NCBI GenBank assembly: GCA_020746105.1
Contig: CM036657.1
Span: 4,569,352-4,633,351 of the forward strand
DNA length: 64,000 nucleotides
DNA from: Trogon surrucura
Taxonomy: Eukaryota > Chordata > Aves > Trogoniformes > Trogonidae
Direction of reading: 5' to 3'
The notes below the pieces were generated by a model. It saw only the letters and a list, made by a program, of their open reading frames with translations. It was not told the DNA's origin and made no database searches. The first letter of the stretch is position 1. Every line of letters begins with the position of its first letter. Positions 28,971 to 40,690 of this stretch are shown here, one piece after another. A program made the translations under genes and the position numbers.

Positions 28971-31400
28971 CACAGAATCACAGAATTATTGAGGATGGAA
29001 AAGACCTCTGAGATCAAATCCAGCCTATGACTCAACATCATTGCAACAGCTAGACAATTGCACTAAGTGCCTGTCGTGGGTTGACCCTGGCCAGCCGCCA
29101 GGTACCCACACAGCCGCTCACTCACTCCCCCCTTCACTGCTGAACAGGGGGAGAAAATATCTCCAAGGGTTCAGGGTTTGAGATAAGGACAGGGAGATCA
29201 CCCTCATTTACCGTCCCGGGCAAAACAGACTCAGTTTTGGGGAAATTAGGTACATTTATTAAAAGAACTAATCAGAGAGGAGTAGTGAGAAGTAAGAAAG
29301 AGCAAACAAATCTTAAACAGAACACCTTCCCCCCATCCCTCCCTTCTTCCCGGGCTTAACATCAATCCCGGTTTCTCCACCTCCTCCCCCCGAGCAGCAC
29401 AGGGGGACAGGGAATGGGGGTTACGGTCAGTTCATCCGACGTTGTTTCACCGCTTCATCACTCCGGGGGAGGACTCTTCACTCTTCCCCAGGGCCACTGT
29501 GGGGTCCCTCTCACGGGAGACAAGCTTCACGCTCTCTTCTCCGCGTGAGTCGTCCCACGAAGGGCAATTCATCACAAACTGCCCAACGGGAGACACCTCA
29601 CGAGGGGCAGCCCACCCCTCGTGAGTCTGAGGCGCAGTCCTTCGGGGGAAACTGCTCCGGTGTGAGCCACCCACAACGTCCCAAAAGTCCCACTGGCCAA
29701 CCTGCTCCAGCGTGGGCATTCCCTCTTCCACGGGCTACAGGTTCCGGCAGCAACTCGCTCTGATGTGGGCTTCCCACGGGCTACAGTCCCCTTTCAGGCA
29801 TCCACCCACACGGCGTGGAGTCCTTGGTGGACATCTACGTGGTGATCCTCACGGTGGACTTCTGCACCTCGCCCATGGGCTGCAGGGGGACAACCCGCTT
29901 CACCATGGTCTTCACCACGGACCCAGGGGACTCCTTCTGCTCCGGCGCCTGGAGCTCATCCTCCCCCCCCTCCTTCTTCACTGACCTTGGTGTCTGCACA
30001 GATTCTCACTCCTCCATCTCTGTGCCAGCTGTAATGGCGCAGTTCTTTTTCCTGTTCTTAAATATGTTTTTCACAGAGGCGTTCCTCTGCTATCACCTTA
30101 CTGATAGGCTCAGCCTTGGCCAGCGGCGGGTCCCTCTTTGTAGCCGACTGGCATTGGCTCTATCAATCTTGGGGAGCTTCTAGCAGCTTCTTACAGAAGC
30201 CACCCTGCAGCTCCCCCCCCGCCGCTGAAATCTGGCCAGGCCAAACCAAAACAGTGCCACATCCAGCCTCTCCTTAAACACCTCCAGGGACCGTGACTCT
30301 ACCACTTCCCTGGGCAGTGCATTCCAATGCCTGATCACCCTCTCCATGAGGAAGTGTTTCCTGATATCTAACGTAAACCTTCCCTGATGCAGTTTCAGGC
30401 CGTGCCCTCTCATCCTGTCACTAGTTGCCCAGGAGAAGAGCCTGACCTCCACCTGACTACAACTTCCCTTCAGGGAGTTGTAGAGAGTGAGAAGGTCCCC
30501 CCCTAGTCTCCTCTTCTCCAGGCTAAACACCCCCAGCTCCCTCAGCCTCTCCTCATAGGACTTTCCCTCTAGTCCCTTCCCCAGCCTCGTTGCTCTCCTC
30601 TGGACCCGCTCCAGCAATTCAAGATCTTTCTTGCAGTGAGAGGCCCAGAACTGCACACAGGACTCGAGGAGAGGCCTCACCAGTGCTGAGTACAGGGGCA
30701 GAATCACATCCCTGCTCCTGCTGCCCACACTGCTCCTGACACAGGCCAGGATGCCATTGGCCTTCCGGGCCCCCCAGGCACACTGCTGGCTCATGTTCAA
30801 CAAGCACTCCCAGGTTCCTCTCTGCCGGGCTGCTCCCCAGCCACTCCTCCCCTAGTCGGTAGCGCTGCAGGGAGTTATTGTGGCCAAAGTGTGGGACCCT
30901 GTGCTTGGTCTTGTTGAAATTCATCCCATTGGCCTCAGCCCATCGACCCAGCCTGTCCAGATCCCTCTGCAGTGCCTTCCTACCCTCCAGTAGATCGACA
31001 CTCCCCCCCAGTTTGGTGTCATCTGCAAACTTACTAAGGGTAGACTCAATCGCCTCATCCAGGTCGTCAATAAAGATGTTGAATAGGACTGGGCCCAGTA
31101 CTGATCCTTGGGGGACACCACTGGTCACCAGGCGCCAACTGGATGCAGCACCATTCACCACCACTCTCTGGACCCGGTCATCCAGCCAGTTTTTTACCCA
31201 GCAAAGGGTTCACCCGTCCAAGCCGTGGGCTGTCAGCTTTTCCAGGAGGATGCTGTGGGAGACTGTGTCAAAGGCTTTGCTGAAATCGAGGTAGATCACA
31301 TCCACAGCCTTCTCCTCATCCACTAGATGGGTCACCTAGTCATAGAAGGAGATGAGATTGGTCAGGCAGGACCTTCCTTTCCTAAACCAATGTTGGCTGG
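28971..31400 (-). mobile_element. 5'-truncated CR1, older subfamily, split by a solo LTR
   Basis: The 3' tail (CACAGAATCACAGAATT on the plus strand) is at 28971. The body resumes after the LTR at 30259 and extends to about 31400. Fragments include [33 protein letters not shown] and an intact FADDTKLGG (about 31005). Two frames are needed, so ORF2 is broken near 30640-30800. The 3' end sequence differs from the younger CR1 copies. A doubled CTTCAGTGTCCTTTCTGTAT (31405-31445) abuts the 5' end. Confidence 0.88.
29072..30253 (-). mobile_element. Solo 1.18-kb ERVL-type LTR
   Basis: It is a sister of the 24647 copy in reverse orientation. GTGCC at 29067-29071 and 30254-30258 is a perfect 5-bp target duplication. 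The termini on the plus strand read TGTCGTGGG and CCAAAACA. It is inserted near the 3' end of the minus CR1. Confidence 0.92.
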
Positions 31401-31534
31401 GTGTCTTCAGTGTCCTTTCTGTATCCTTCAGTGTCCTTTCTGTATTTGACATAGCTGTTCCATAAACAAGTAGGCCAACATCAAATAACAGTATGAATAT
31501 AAAAAAATGCCTAGAAGTACAATATTAAGTAACT

Positions 31535-31708
31535 TAAATATGTTATCACAGAGGCGTTACCACCATCACTGATAAGCTCAGCCTTAGCCAGCAACAAGTC
31601 TGTCTCCGGAGCTGGCTGGCATTGGTTCTGTCAGACCTAGGGGAAGCTTATAGCAGTTTCTCACAGAATCTGCCCCTATAGCCCCGCCCCCACTACCAAA
31701 TCCTGACC
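31535..31708 (-). repeat. Truncated U3 fragment of the 1.15-kb LTR family
   Basis: It aligns by eye with the first ~190 bases of the 29072-30253 LTR on the same strand (CACAGAGGCGTTACC, AAGCTCAGCCTTAGCCAGC, GAGCTGGCTGGCATTGG). It is clearly more divergent, and the rest of the LTR is absent. It is an older relative. Confidence 0.7.
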
Positions 31709-32246
31709 ACATAAACCTAATATACCAAATAAAGACTATCCTTAAGAAACACACAACTTCTAAACTGTTAAAATAGTAAATATCATTAATCCTGTATTCT
31801 TATCATAACTCTTCCTCCCTTTTAAATTCATGATGTTTCCTTGGCTTTAATAAGGGAGTTCCTGAAATAACTGACCAAGATATTTGTTGCAGTGGAGCTG
31901 CTTTGTGTTATGCCACCAGTTCATTTGAACTTTAGAGCCAACACATTTATTAGTTGATATAGTTAAAATTAGAGATATTATGCCACTTCTACCTATGCTG
32001 CTGAGGTCAGAGTGTATCTTGCAGAAGAAGGTGCAGTCACCTCTGAAGTCCACTAAATCCCAGTGTCAATTTCCATCATCTCATCCATTAGCAGTTGGCT
32101 TAGACAGCTTGAGAAACCCATGGCCATATCTGTGCCAAATGTACATTTGCTTCAGCTGAGGACTGAGATCATTTAATAAGTGCTTAATTAGCTTTTATAT
32201 TATTTTGCTTATCCGTCAAAACCATCTGTGCAGTTCAAATACAATT
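31709..32246. other. No gene recognised
   Basis: AT-rich sequence. A 68-codon minus-strand open frame (31847-32053) has several cysteines but no recognisable domain. I see nothing else. Confidence 0.4.
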
Positions 32247-33151
32247 TCATGGAATCACAGAATTGCTGAATGTTAGGGGTTGGAAGAGACCTCTGGAGAT
32301 CATCTAGTCCAATGCCCCTGCCAGAGCAGGTTCATCTAGAGGAGGTTGCCCACGATGGTGTCCAGGTAGGTTTTGAATGTCTCCAGAGAAGGAGATTCCT
32401 CCACCTCTCTGGACAGTGTGTTCCAGTGCACTGCCATCCTCAAAGTAAAGAAGAACCTCCCCATGTTTAGATGGAACTATGTTCAGATTTCTGCCCATTA
32501 CCTCTTATCCTGTCACTGGACACCCACGAAAAAAGACTGACCCCATTCCCATTACATCAATCCTTTAAGTATTTATAAGCATTGATAAGATCCCTCCTCA
32601 GTCTTCTCTTTTCCAGACTAAAGAGCCCCAAGTTCTTCAGTCTTTCCTCGTAAGAGAGCTGTTCTAGTCCCCTAATCATCTTCATAGCCCTTTGCTGCAC
32701 TCTCTCCAGCAGTTCCCTGTCTTTCTTGAACTGGGGAGCCCAGAACTGGACACAGTACTCCAGATATGGCCTCACTAGGGCAGAGTAGAGGGGGAGGATG
32801 ACCTCCCTCCACCTGCTTGCCACACTCTTCTTGATGCACCCCAGGATGCCATTGGCCTTCTTGGCCACGAGGACACATTGCTATCTCATGGTCAGCCTGT
32901 TGTCCACCAGGACTCCCAGGTCTTTTCCTCAGAGCTGCTTTCCAGCAAGTCAGCTCCTAACCTATACTGATACATGGGGTTGTTCCTCCCCAGGTGCAGT
33001 ACCCTACCTTGCCCTTGTTGAATTTGATAAGGTTACACTCTGCTCAACTCTCCAGCCTGTCCAGGTCATGCTGGATGGCATCACAGCCTTCTGGTGTGTC
33101 AGCCACTCCTCCCAGTTTTGCGTCATCAGCAAATTTGCTGAGGGTACACTC

Positions 33152-33207
33152 AATAGAATCATAGAATCATAGAATGTTAGGGATTGGAAGGGACCTCGAA
33201 AGATCAT
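33152..33207 (-). repeat. Very short CR1 3'-end insertion
   Basis: About 55 bases consisting only of a CR1 tail (three ATTCTATG-type units) and the adjoining AGGGACCTC segment interrupt the host CR1 between its GGGTACACTCAAT and CATCCAGGTCATTG segments. The sequence matches the youngest subfamily tail at 33616. No clear target duplication is visible. Confidence 0.7.
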
Positions 33208-33615
33208 CCAGGTCATTGATGAAGATATTGAACAGGACTGGGGCCAGTACTGACCCCTGGGGAACACCACTTTTCACAGACCTCCAACTAGACTCTGTGC
33301 CACTAATCACAACCCTCTGAGCTCTATTTTTCATGCAATGTTCAATCCACCCCGCTGTCTATTCATCTAACCAACACTTCCTAAACTTGCTTATGAGTAT
33401 GCTGTGGGAGACGGTGTCAAAAGCCTCGCTGAAGTCAAGGTAGACAACATCCACTGCCTGCCCCTCATCTATCCACCCAGTCATGCCATCATAGAAGGCT
33501 ATCAGATTAGTCAGACATGACTTCTCCTTGGTGAATCCATGTTGACTACTGATAACCTTCTTTTCCTCCACATACTTTGAGATGATGCCCAGAACAAGCT
33601 GTTCCATCACCTTTC

Positions 33616-33828
33616 ATAGAATCATAGAATGTTAGGGATTGGAAGGGACCTCGAAAGATCATCAAGTCCAATCCCCCTGCCAGAGCAGGAATGCCTAGAC
33701 TATGCCACACAGGAACGTGTCCAGGCAGGTCTTGAATGTCTCCAGAGAAGGAGACTCCACAACCTCTCTGGGCAGCCTGTTCCAGGGCTCCGTCACCCTC
33801 ACTGAGAAGAAGTTTCTTCTCGAGTTTT
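33616..33828 (-). mobile_element. 213-bp 5'-truncated CR1 with ACCTTTC duplication
   Basis: A minus-strand CR1 3' end is inserted in the host CR1. ACCTTTC lies on both sides (33609-33615 and 33829-33835). The sequence is close to the 3' end of the copy at 55460, so it is of the young subfamily. It encodes only the last residues of ORF2 ([21 protein letters not shown]). Confidence 0.9.
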
Positions 33829-34363
33829 ACCTTTCTAGGGATGGAGGTGAGGCTGACTGGTCTATAGTTTTCTGGGTCATCCTTCTTGTCCTTTTTGAAG
33901 ACTGGAGTGACAGTGGCCTTCCTCCAGTTCTCAGGCACCTTGCCTGCTCTCCAGGACCTTTCAAAGATGATGGAGAGTGGCCCAGCAATAACTTCTGCCA
34001 GCTCCCTCAGCACTCACTGGTGCATCCCATCAGGGCCCATGGACTTGTGGATGTCTAGTTTACTTAATTGATCTCTAACTTGATCCTCCTCAACCAAGGG
34101 AAAGTCTTCCTTCCTCCAGACTTTCTCTCTTCTTTCTCTGAGCAGTAAAGACTGAAGCAAAGAAGGCATTCAGTAACTCCATCTTCTCTGCATCCTCTGT
34201 TACCATGGTCCCTGCTTCATGTAACAGCAGACTCACATTTTCTCTAGTTTTATTTTTGTCTGTGATATACTTGAAGAAATCCTTTCTGTTGACCTTGACG
34301 TCCCTTGTCAGGTTTAATTCCAAGGAGGCCTTGGCTTTCCTCATTTCATCCCTGCATACTCTG

Positions 34364-35828
34364 TTGAGGGAACCAGTAGAGGAGCTTGCCAAGACACTAT
34401 CCATCATCTACCATCAGTCCTGGTTAACAGGGGAGGTCCCAGATGACTGGAGGCTTGCCGATGTGATGCCCATCTACAAGAAGGGCCAGAAGGAGGATCT
34501 GGGAAACTACAGGCCTGTCAGCTTGACCTCGGTACTGGGGAAGATTATGGAGCAGTTCATCTTGAGTGTGCTCACATGGCATGTGCAGGATAAGCAGGAA
34601 ATCAGGTCCAGCCAGCATGGGTTCATGAAAGGCAGGTCCTGCTTGACCAATCTGATCTCCTTCTATGACCAAATGATCTGCCTAGTGGATGAGGGAAAGG
34701 CTGTGGATTCTGTCTACCTGGACTTTAGTAAAGCCTTCAACACCATCTCCCACAGCATTCTCCTAGAGAAGCGGGCAGCTCATGGCTTAGACAGGTGTAC
34801 TCTTCGCTGGGATAAACACTGGCTGGATGACTGAGCCCAGAGACTGGTGGTGAACGGAGTTAAATTCAGTTGGCGGCCAGTCACAAGTGGTGTTCCCAGG
34901 GCTTAGTATTTGGACCAATCTTGTTTAATATGTTTATCGATGATCTGGATGAGGGGATTGAATGCAACCTCAATAAATTGAGTGGGTGTATTGATCAGCT
35001 GGAGTGCAGGAAGGCTCTGCAGAGGGATCTGGACAAATTGAATGGATGGGCCAAGGACAATTGTATGAGGTTTAACAAAGCCAATAGCTGAATCCTGCCC
35101 TTTGGTCACAACAACCCCAGGCAGTGCTGCAGGCTTGGGGAAGAGTGGCTGGAAAGCTGCCTGGCAGAGAAGAATCTGGGGGTGCTGGTTGACAGACGGC
35201 TGAACATGAGCCAGCAGTGTGCTCAGGTGACCAAGAAGGCCAACGACATCCTGGTCTGTGTCAAAAATAGTGTTTCTAACAGGAGTAGGGAAGTGATCAT
35301 GCCCCTGTACTTGGCACTGGTGAGGCCACAGTTTAAGTACTGTGTTCACATTTGGGCACCACAGTATAAGAAAGACATTGAGGTGCTGGAGTGGGTCTAG
35401 AGAAGAGCAACGAAGCTGGTGAAGGGTCTAGAGAATAAGTCTTATGAGGAGTGCCTGAGGGAGCTGGGATTGTTATAGTCTGGAGAAGAGGAGGTTGAGA
35501 AGAGATCTCATTGCTCTCTACAACTACCTGAAAGGAGGTTGTAGTGAGGTGGGTCGCTTCTCCCGAGTTACCAGTGATAGGACGAGAGGAAATGGGTTCA
35601 AGTTGTGCCAGGAGAGATTTAGATTGGATATTAGGAAAAATTTCTTTACTGAAAGAGTGGTGAGACATTGGAACAGGCTGCCCAGGGAAGTCTTCATCTC
35701 TGGAGGTGTTCAGAAAACATGTAGACATAGCACTTCAGGATATAGTTTAGTGGTCATGGTAGTATTGGGTTGACAGTTGGACTAAATGATCTTGGAGGTC
35801 TTTTCCAACCTTTATGATTCTATGATTC
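34364..35828 (+). mobile_element. 5'-truncated CR1 with TACTCTG duplication
   Basis: A plus-strand CR1 starts within the RT fingers (ELAKTLSIIYHQSWLTGEV) and ends TATGATTCTATGATTC. TACTCTG flanks it (34357-34363 and 35829-35835). RT has GFMKGRSCLTNL and DFSKAFNTISH, then a stop near 34834. The PQGS region has lost a base (34898). The stretch where the FADD box should lie is deleted (LNKLSG). It is a divergent subfamily, and dead. Confidence 0.9.
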
Positions 35829-36345
35829 TACTCTGACAGAAATCTTGTAATCTTCCCAAGTTGTCAGCCCCTTCTTCCAGGTACTGTAAATTTCCTTCTT
35901 CCACTTAAGCTTTTCCCCTGCTCAACCATGCGGGTCTTCTGCTTCCCTTGCCTGATTATTTGCTCTTAGGGATGCACTGATCCTGAGCTTGAAGGAAGTG
36001 GCATATGAATATCAATCAGCTCTTTTGAACCCCCTTATCTTCCAGAGCTCTAACCCATTGTATTTCTCCAAGCAGATTCTTGAAGAGGTCAGTTAGTCTT
36101 CCTGAAGTCCAAGCCTGCAATCTTACTTGTTTTGTGCCTACTCCCCATGAACTCTATCTTCTCATGATCACTACAGCCAAGGTTGCCCCCAATCTTAATG
36201 ACCTCCACCAGTCCCTCTTTGTTTGTCAGTATTAGGTCCAGTAGTACACCTCTCCTGGTTGGCTTCTCTACCACCTGAGTCAAAAAGTTATCATCATTAC
36301 ACTGGAGGAACATCCTGGACTGTACATGCCTGGCTGTGTGGCTTT

Positions 36346-37148
36346 CCTTGTCACAGCACTCTCCACATGCAACAGGGGATCCCCTCCCCTCTGGTCATCA
36401 GGTCAAAGGAGGGGACCAAGGAGATGAGGGGGAATGGAAACGAGTCCTGGCTCGGAGAGGAAGGTGGGTCCATGCCCAGCCTCCCTCACCTGCTCAGTTG
36501 CCTCTGCAGAACAGGTACAGAGCTCTGGAAGAGGAGAGCCATGGAAAAGAAGAGGTGAATGAATGTGGAGATGTAAGGTTGACTTCGCTGAGTAAGTCAG
36601 ACCCATGCATCAGGACTAGTTCAACTAAAAAGAAAAGGAGGGTAGTTGTCATTGGTGACTCCATCCTGAGGGGAAGGGAGGGTCCCATTTGCCGTCCAGA
36701 CCCAGCCCACAGGGAAGTCTGTTGCCTCCCTGGAGCTCGGATTAGGGACATCATTACTAAAAAACTTCCCAGACTGGTGAGTCCCACTGATTATTACCCA
36801 TTGTTGATTGTCCAGGCTGGCAGTGATGAGATCAATCATAGAAGTACTCAGAGAATTAAAAAGGACTTTAAGTTGTTAGGCCAGGTGATCAAAGGATCGG
36901 GGGCACAGGTAGTTTTCTCATCTATCCCTTTAGTAGGTGACGGGAATAGTGAAAGGAACAGAAAAGTACATGCAGTTAATGCATGGCTCAAAGACTGGTG
37001 CCTCCAGCAACGTTTTGGGTATTATGATCACGGGGAAGTTTATGCAGTACTGGGCATGAGAGATATAGATGGTGTAGAGCTGTCTAAGAGAGGGAGGAGA
37101 ATACTTGCTGGAGAGTTGGCAGGATTAATAGATAGGGCTTTAAACTAA
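36346..37148 (+). CDS. CR1 ORF1: coil plus SGNH/GDSL-type esterase domain
   Basis: The frame is open to the TAA at 37146. After a charged, glutamate-rich stretch (NRYRALEEE) comes an SGNH hydrolase-like fold: VVVIGDSILRGREG (block I nucleophile Ser), QAGSDEI (block III, family GxND), and near the C-terminus DGVELSKRGRR, where the family and the copy at 63.0 kb have DGxHLS. The catalytic His is therefore Glu here. The N-terminus is truncated or unclear. CR1 ORF1 proteins are known to bind nucleic acid and carry this esterase. The stop is followed by two bases and TTG where other copies have the ORF2 ATG. Confidence 0.7.
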
Positions 37149-37150
37149 GT

Positions 37151-40033
37151 TGGAAGGGGGAAGGGGATAAAACCCGTCTCACTACACATGAGCCAAGGGG
37201 AAGTATCCCAGGGTTAGGCGTAAAAGGCACAAGCAACGGTAACAGATGCTCCATTAAATCTCTTAAGTGTCTGTATACCAATGCAAGAAGCATGGGGAAT
37301 AAGCAGGGAGAATTAGAAGTCTATGTGCAGCTGGAGAACTATGATCTTATTGCAATTACAGAGACGTGGTGGGACAGCTCACATAACTGGAATGTGGGCC
37401 TTGATGGTTATGTTCTTTTTAGGAAAGACAGGCCGATGAGGTGAGGTGGGGGAGTTGTTCTGTACGTGAGAGAGCAACTGGAGTGTATTGAGATCCATCC
37501 AGGGGCAGATGAGGAGCAAGTAGAGAGTTTATGGGTAAGAATTAAGGGGCAGGCTAGCTTAGGTGTCACTGTGGTGGGTGTCTACTATAGACCACCTGAT
37601 CAGGAGGAGGAAGTTGATGAGGCCTTTTACAGGCAGATGACAGCACCCTCTCAGTCCCAGGCCCTGGTTCTCATGGGGGATTTCAACTATCCAGATGTTT
37701 GCTGGAAGTCCCACACAGCCAGCCATCCTCAGTCCAGGAGGTTCCTCCAGTGCATCGATGATAACTTTTTGATGCAAATGGTGGATGAGCCAACCAGGAG
37801 AGGAGCGCTGCTGGACCTTGTATTCACCAACAAGGAAGGTCTGGTTGAAGCAGTGAAGGTTGAGGGCAATCTTGGCTGCAGCGACCATGAGATAGTGGAG
37901 TTCAGGATCCTGTGCGGTAAAAACAGAATACCAAGCAGGATCGCAACTCTGGACTTCAGAAGGGCCAACTTTGGCCTCTTCAAGCAATTGCTGGGGGATA
38001 CCCCTTGGGACAGGGAGCTGCAAGGTAAAGGGGCCCAAGAGAGTTGGTTGGCATTCAAAGACCACTTCTTTGAGGCTCAGGATCAGTGCATCCCATCAGG
38101 TAGGAAATCAAGAAAGAGATCCAGGAGACCTGCATGGTTAACCAGGGATCTGCTGGGCAGACTCAGGTGGAAAGGGAAGGTGTATAAATTGTGGAAGGAA
38201 GGGCTGGCCACTTGGGTGGAGTACAGGGCAGCTGTCAGGGAGTGCAGGGAGGCAATCAGAAAAGCTAAGGCCTCCTTGGAGTTAAAACTTGCAAGGGAGG
38301 TCAAAGACAACAGAAAGGGCTTCTTCAAATACATTGCTGACAAAACTAATACTAGAGGCAATGTAGGCCCTCTGTTGAATGAGGTGGGTGTCCTGGAGAC
38401 AGAGGACAGAAAGAAGGCAGAGTTGCTGAATGCCTTCTTTGCCTCTGTCTACACTGCTGGAGACCGTCCTCAGGAGCCTCAGTCCCCTGAGGCCCCAGAG
38501 GAAGTCATGACAAAGGAGGAGTCTGCCCTGATTGATGAGGACTGGGTTAAGGATCAGTTTGAACACTTAAACATTCATAAATCCATGGGCCCTGATGGGA
38601 TGCACCCACGGGTGCTGAGGGAGCTGGTGGAAGTCATTGCTAGGCCACTCTCCATCATCTTTGGTAAGTCATGGGGAACAGGTGAGGTGCCTGAAGACTG
38701 GAGGAAAGCGAATGTCACTCCAGTCTATAAGAAGGGCAGGAAGGATGACCCGAGTAACTACAGACCGGTCAGCCTCACCTCCATCCCTGGAAAGGTGATG
38801 GAACATCTTATCCTTGACGCTGTCTCTAGGCATATCAAGGATAAGAAGGTTATTAGGAGCAGTCAGCATGGCTTTGCCAAGGGGAAGTCATGTTTGACCA
38901 ACCTGATAGCCTTTTACGAAGACATAACCAGGTGGATGGATGGTGGCCATGCAGTGGACGTGGTCTACCTGGACATCAGCAAGGCCTTTGACACCGTCTC
39001 CCACAGCATCCTCATAGGTAAACTGAGGAAGTGTGGTCTGGATGACCAACTAGTGAGGTGGGTCGAGAACTGGTTGAAGGGAATAAGCCAGAGAGTTGTG
39101 GTCAATGGGGCAGAGTCTGGCTGGATGCCTGTGTCTAGTGGGGTTCCTCAGGGGTCAGTGCTTGGGCCGGTTCTGTTTAATATATTCATCAATGATCTGG
39201 ATGAGGGATTAGAGAATGTTGTCAGCAAGTTTGCTGATGATACGAAATTGGGATGAGTGGTTGACACACCAGAAGGCTGTGCTGCCATTCAGAGAGACCT
39301 AGACAGGCTGCAGGGCTGGGCGGGGAGAAATCTTATGAAGTTTAATAAGGGCAAGTGTAGAGTTTTGCACTTGGGAAAAAATAACCCCATGTGCCAGTAC
39401 AGGTTGGGGACTGCCCTGCTGGAGAGGAGCGCAGGGGAAAGGGACCTGGGGGTTCTAGTGGACAGCAGGATGCCCATGAGCCAGCAATGTGCCCTCATGG
39501 GCAAGAAGGCCAATGGCATCCTGGGGTGTATTAGAAGGGGAGTAGCAAGTAGGTCAAGAGAGGTCCTCCTGCCCCTCTACTCTGCCCTGGTGAGGCCGCA
39601 TCTGGAATATTGTGTCCAGTTCTGGGCCCCTCAGTTCAAGAAGGACAGGGAGTTGCTTGAGAGAGTCCAGCATAGAGCCACAAAGATGGTGAAGGGAGTG
39701 GAGCATCTCCCTTATGAGGAAAGGCTGAAGGAGCTGGATCTCTTTAGCTTGGAGACGAGGAGGCTGAGGGGTGACCTCATTAATGTTTATAAATATGTCA
39801 AGGGGGAATGTCAGGAAGATGGAGCCAGGCTCTTTTCAGCGGCGTCCACTGACAAGACAAGGGGCAATGGATGTAAGCTGGAACACAGGAGGTTCCATAA
39901 AAATATGAGGAAAAACTTTTTTACTGTGAGGGTGACCGAGCACTGGAACAGGCTGCCCAGGGAGGCTGTGGAGTCTCCTTCTTTGGAGACCTTCAAAACC
40001 CGCCTGGACGCGTTCCTGTGCTCTCTAGTGTAG
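37151..40033 (+). pseudogene. CR1 ORF2: endonuclease-RT with two in-frame stops
   Basis: One frame runs the full length with only two nonsense codons, TGA at 37442 (in the GGG loop of the endonuclease) and TGA at 39254 (right after the intact FADDTKLG). Motifs: [82 protein letters not shown]. The expected start ATG reads TTG at 37151. Length after the start is about 960 codons, the same as the 55.5-kb copy. Both stops look like single transitions, so the element died recently. Confidence 0.88.
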
Positions 40034-40690
40034 GTGATCCTGCTCTGGCAGGGGGGTTGGACTAGATGATCTTTAAGGTCCCTTCCAACCTCTAACATTC
40101 TGTGATTCTGTGATTCTGTGATATCAGGGTGACTGAAGTTCCCCATGAGAACCAAGGTCTGTGATTGTGAGCCTACTTTCAGTTGTCTGTAGAAGGCCAC
40201 ATCAACTTCTCCATTCTGATCAGGTGGTCTGTAATAAACACCCTCAACAGTGTCTCTCATGTTATGTTAGCCTGCCCCTTAATCCTTACCCACAAGCTCT
40301 CAACAGGTTCTTCATCCGCCCCCAGGGGGAGCTCAATACATTCCAGTTGTTCTCTCACATAAAGAGGAACTCCACCACCTCCCCTTGCTGGCCTGTCTTT
40401 CTTAAAAAGGACATAGCCATCCATGACAGTGTTCCAGTCACGTGAGCTGTCCCACCATGTCTCAGTAATTACAATGAGATCATGGCCCTGCAACCAGACA
40501 CAGATTTCTATTTCTTCCTGTTTATTCCCCATGCTGCATGCATTGGTGTATAAGCATTTCAGGGATGGAGTTGAGTGTGTATTTTTCATCCTTGAGGGAT
40601 GGTAGATCTTCTGGTTCTCAAAAATACTAACATGCTGCCCCCAGAGGTGCTGATCTGATACACCCAAACACATCTCTAGTAGTTACATCC

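Larger units (their letters stand above)
36346..40123 (+). mobile_element. Near-complete CR1 LINE nested in the minus CR1
   Basis: It contains most of ORF1, the whole of ORF2 and a tail with three TTCTGTGA units (40098-40123). It is opposite in strand to its host CR1, making a long inverted arrangement. At the right junction the host resumes with ATATCAGGG. At the left the host stops at about GGCTTTCCTTG, with a few host bases apparently lost and no clear duplication. Confidence 0.85.
32247..40690 (-). mobile_element. Long minus-strand CR1 interrupted by four CR1 insertions
   Basis: The host CR1's 3' tail is at 32247 and its 5' part reaches about 40690. Exposed pieces are about 32247-33151, 33208-33615, 33829-34363, 35829-36345 and 40124-40690. 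In order they encode the ORF2 C-terminus, RT, the linker (34090-34356, ASLELNLTRDVK), the endonuclease middle (36089-36313, QCNDDNFL) and the endonuclease N-terminus (40257-40673, [15 protein letters not shown] and [13 protein letters not shown]). Every piece has substitutions or stops. It is the oldest element of this cluster. The 5' limit is approximate. Confidence 0.85.

Noticed and set aside
31403..31445. Doubled 20-base segment as a start of a satellite array or CRISPR-like repeat
   Set aside because: Only two adjacent copies with no spacers; probably a local slippage duplication at the CR1 5' edge.
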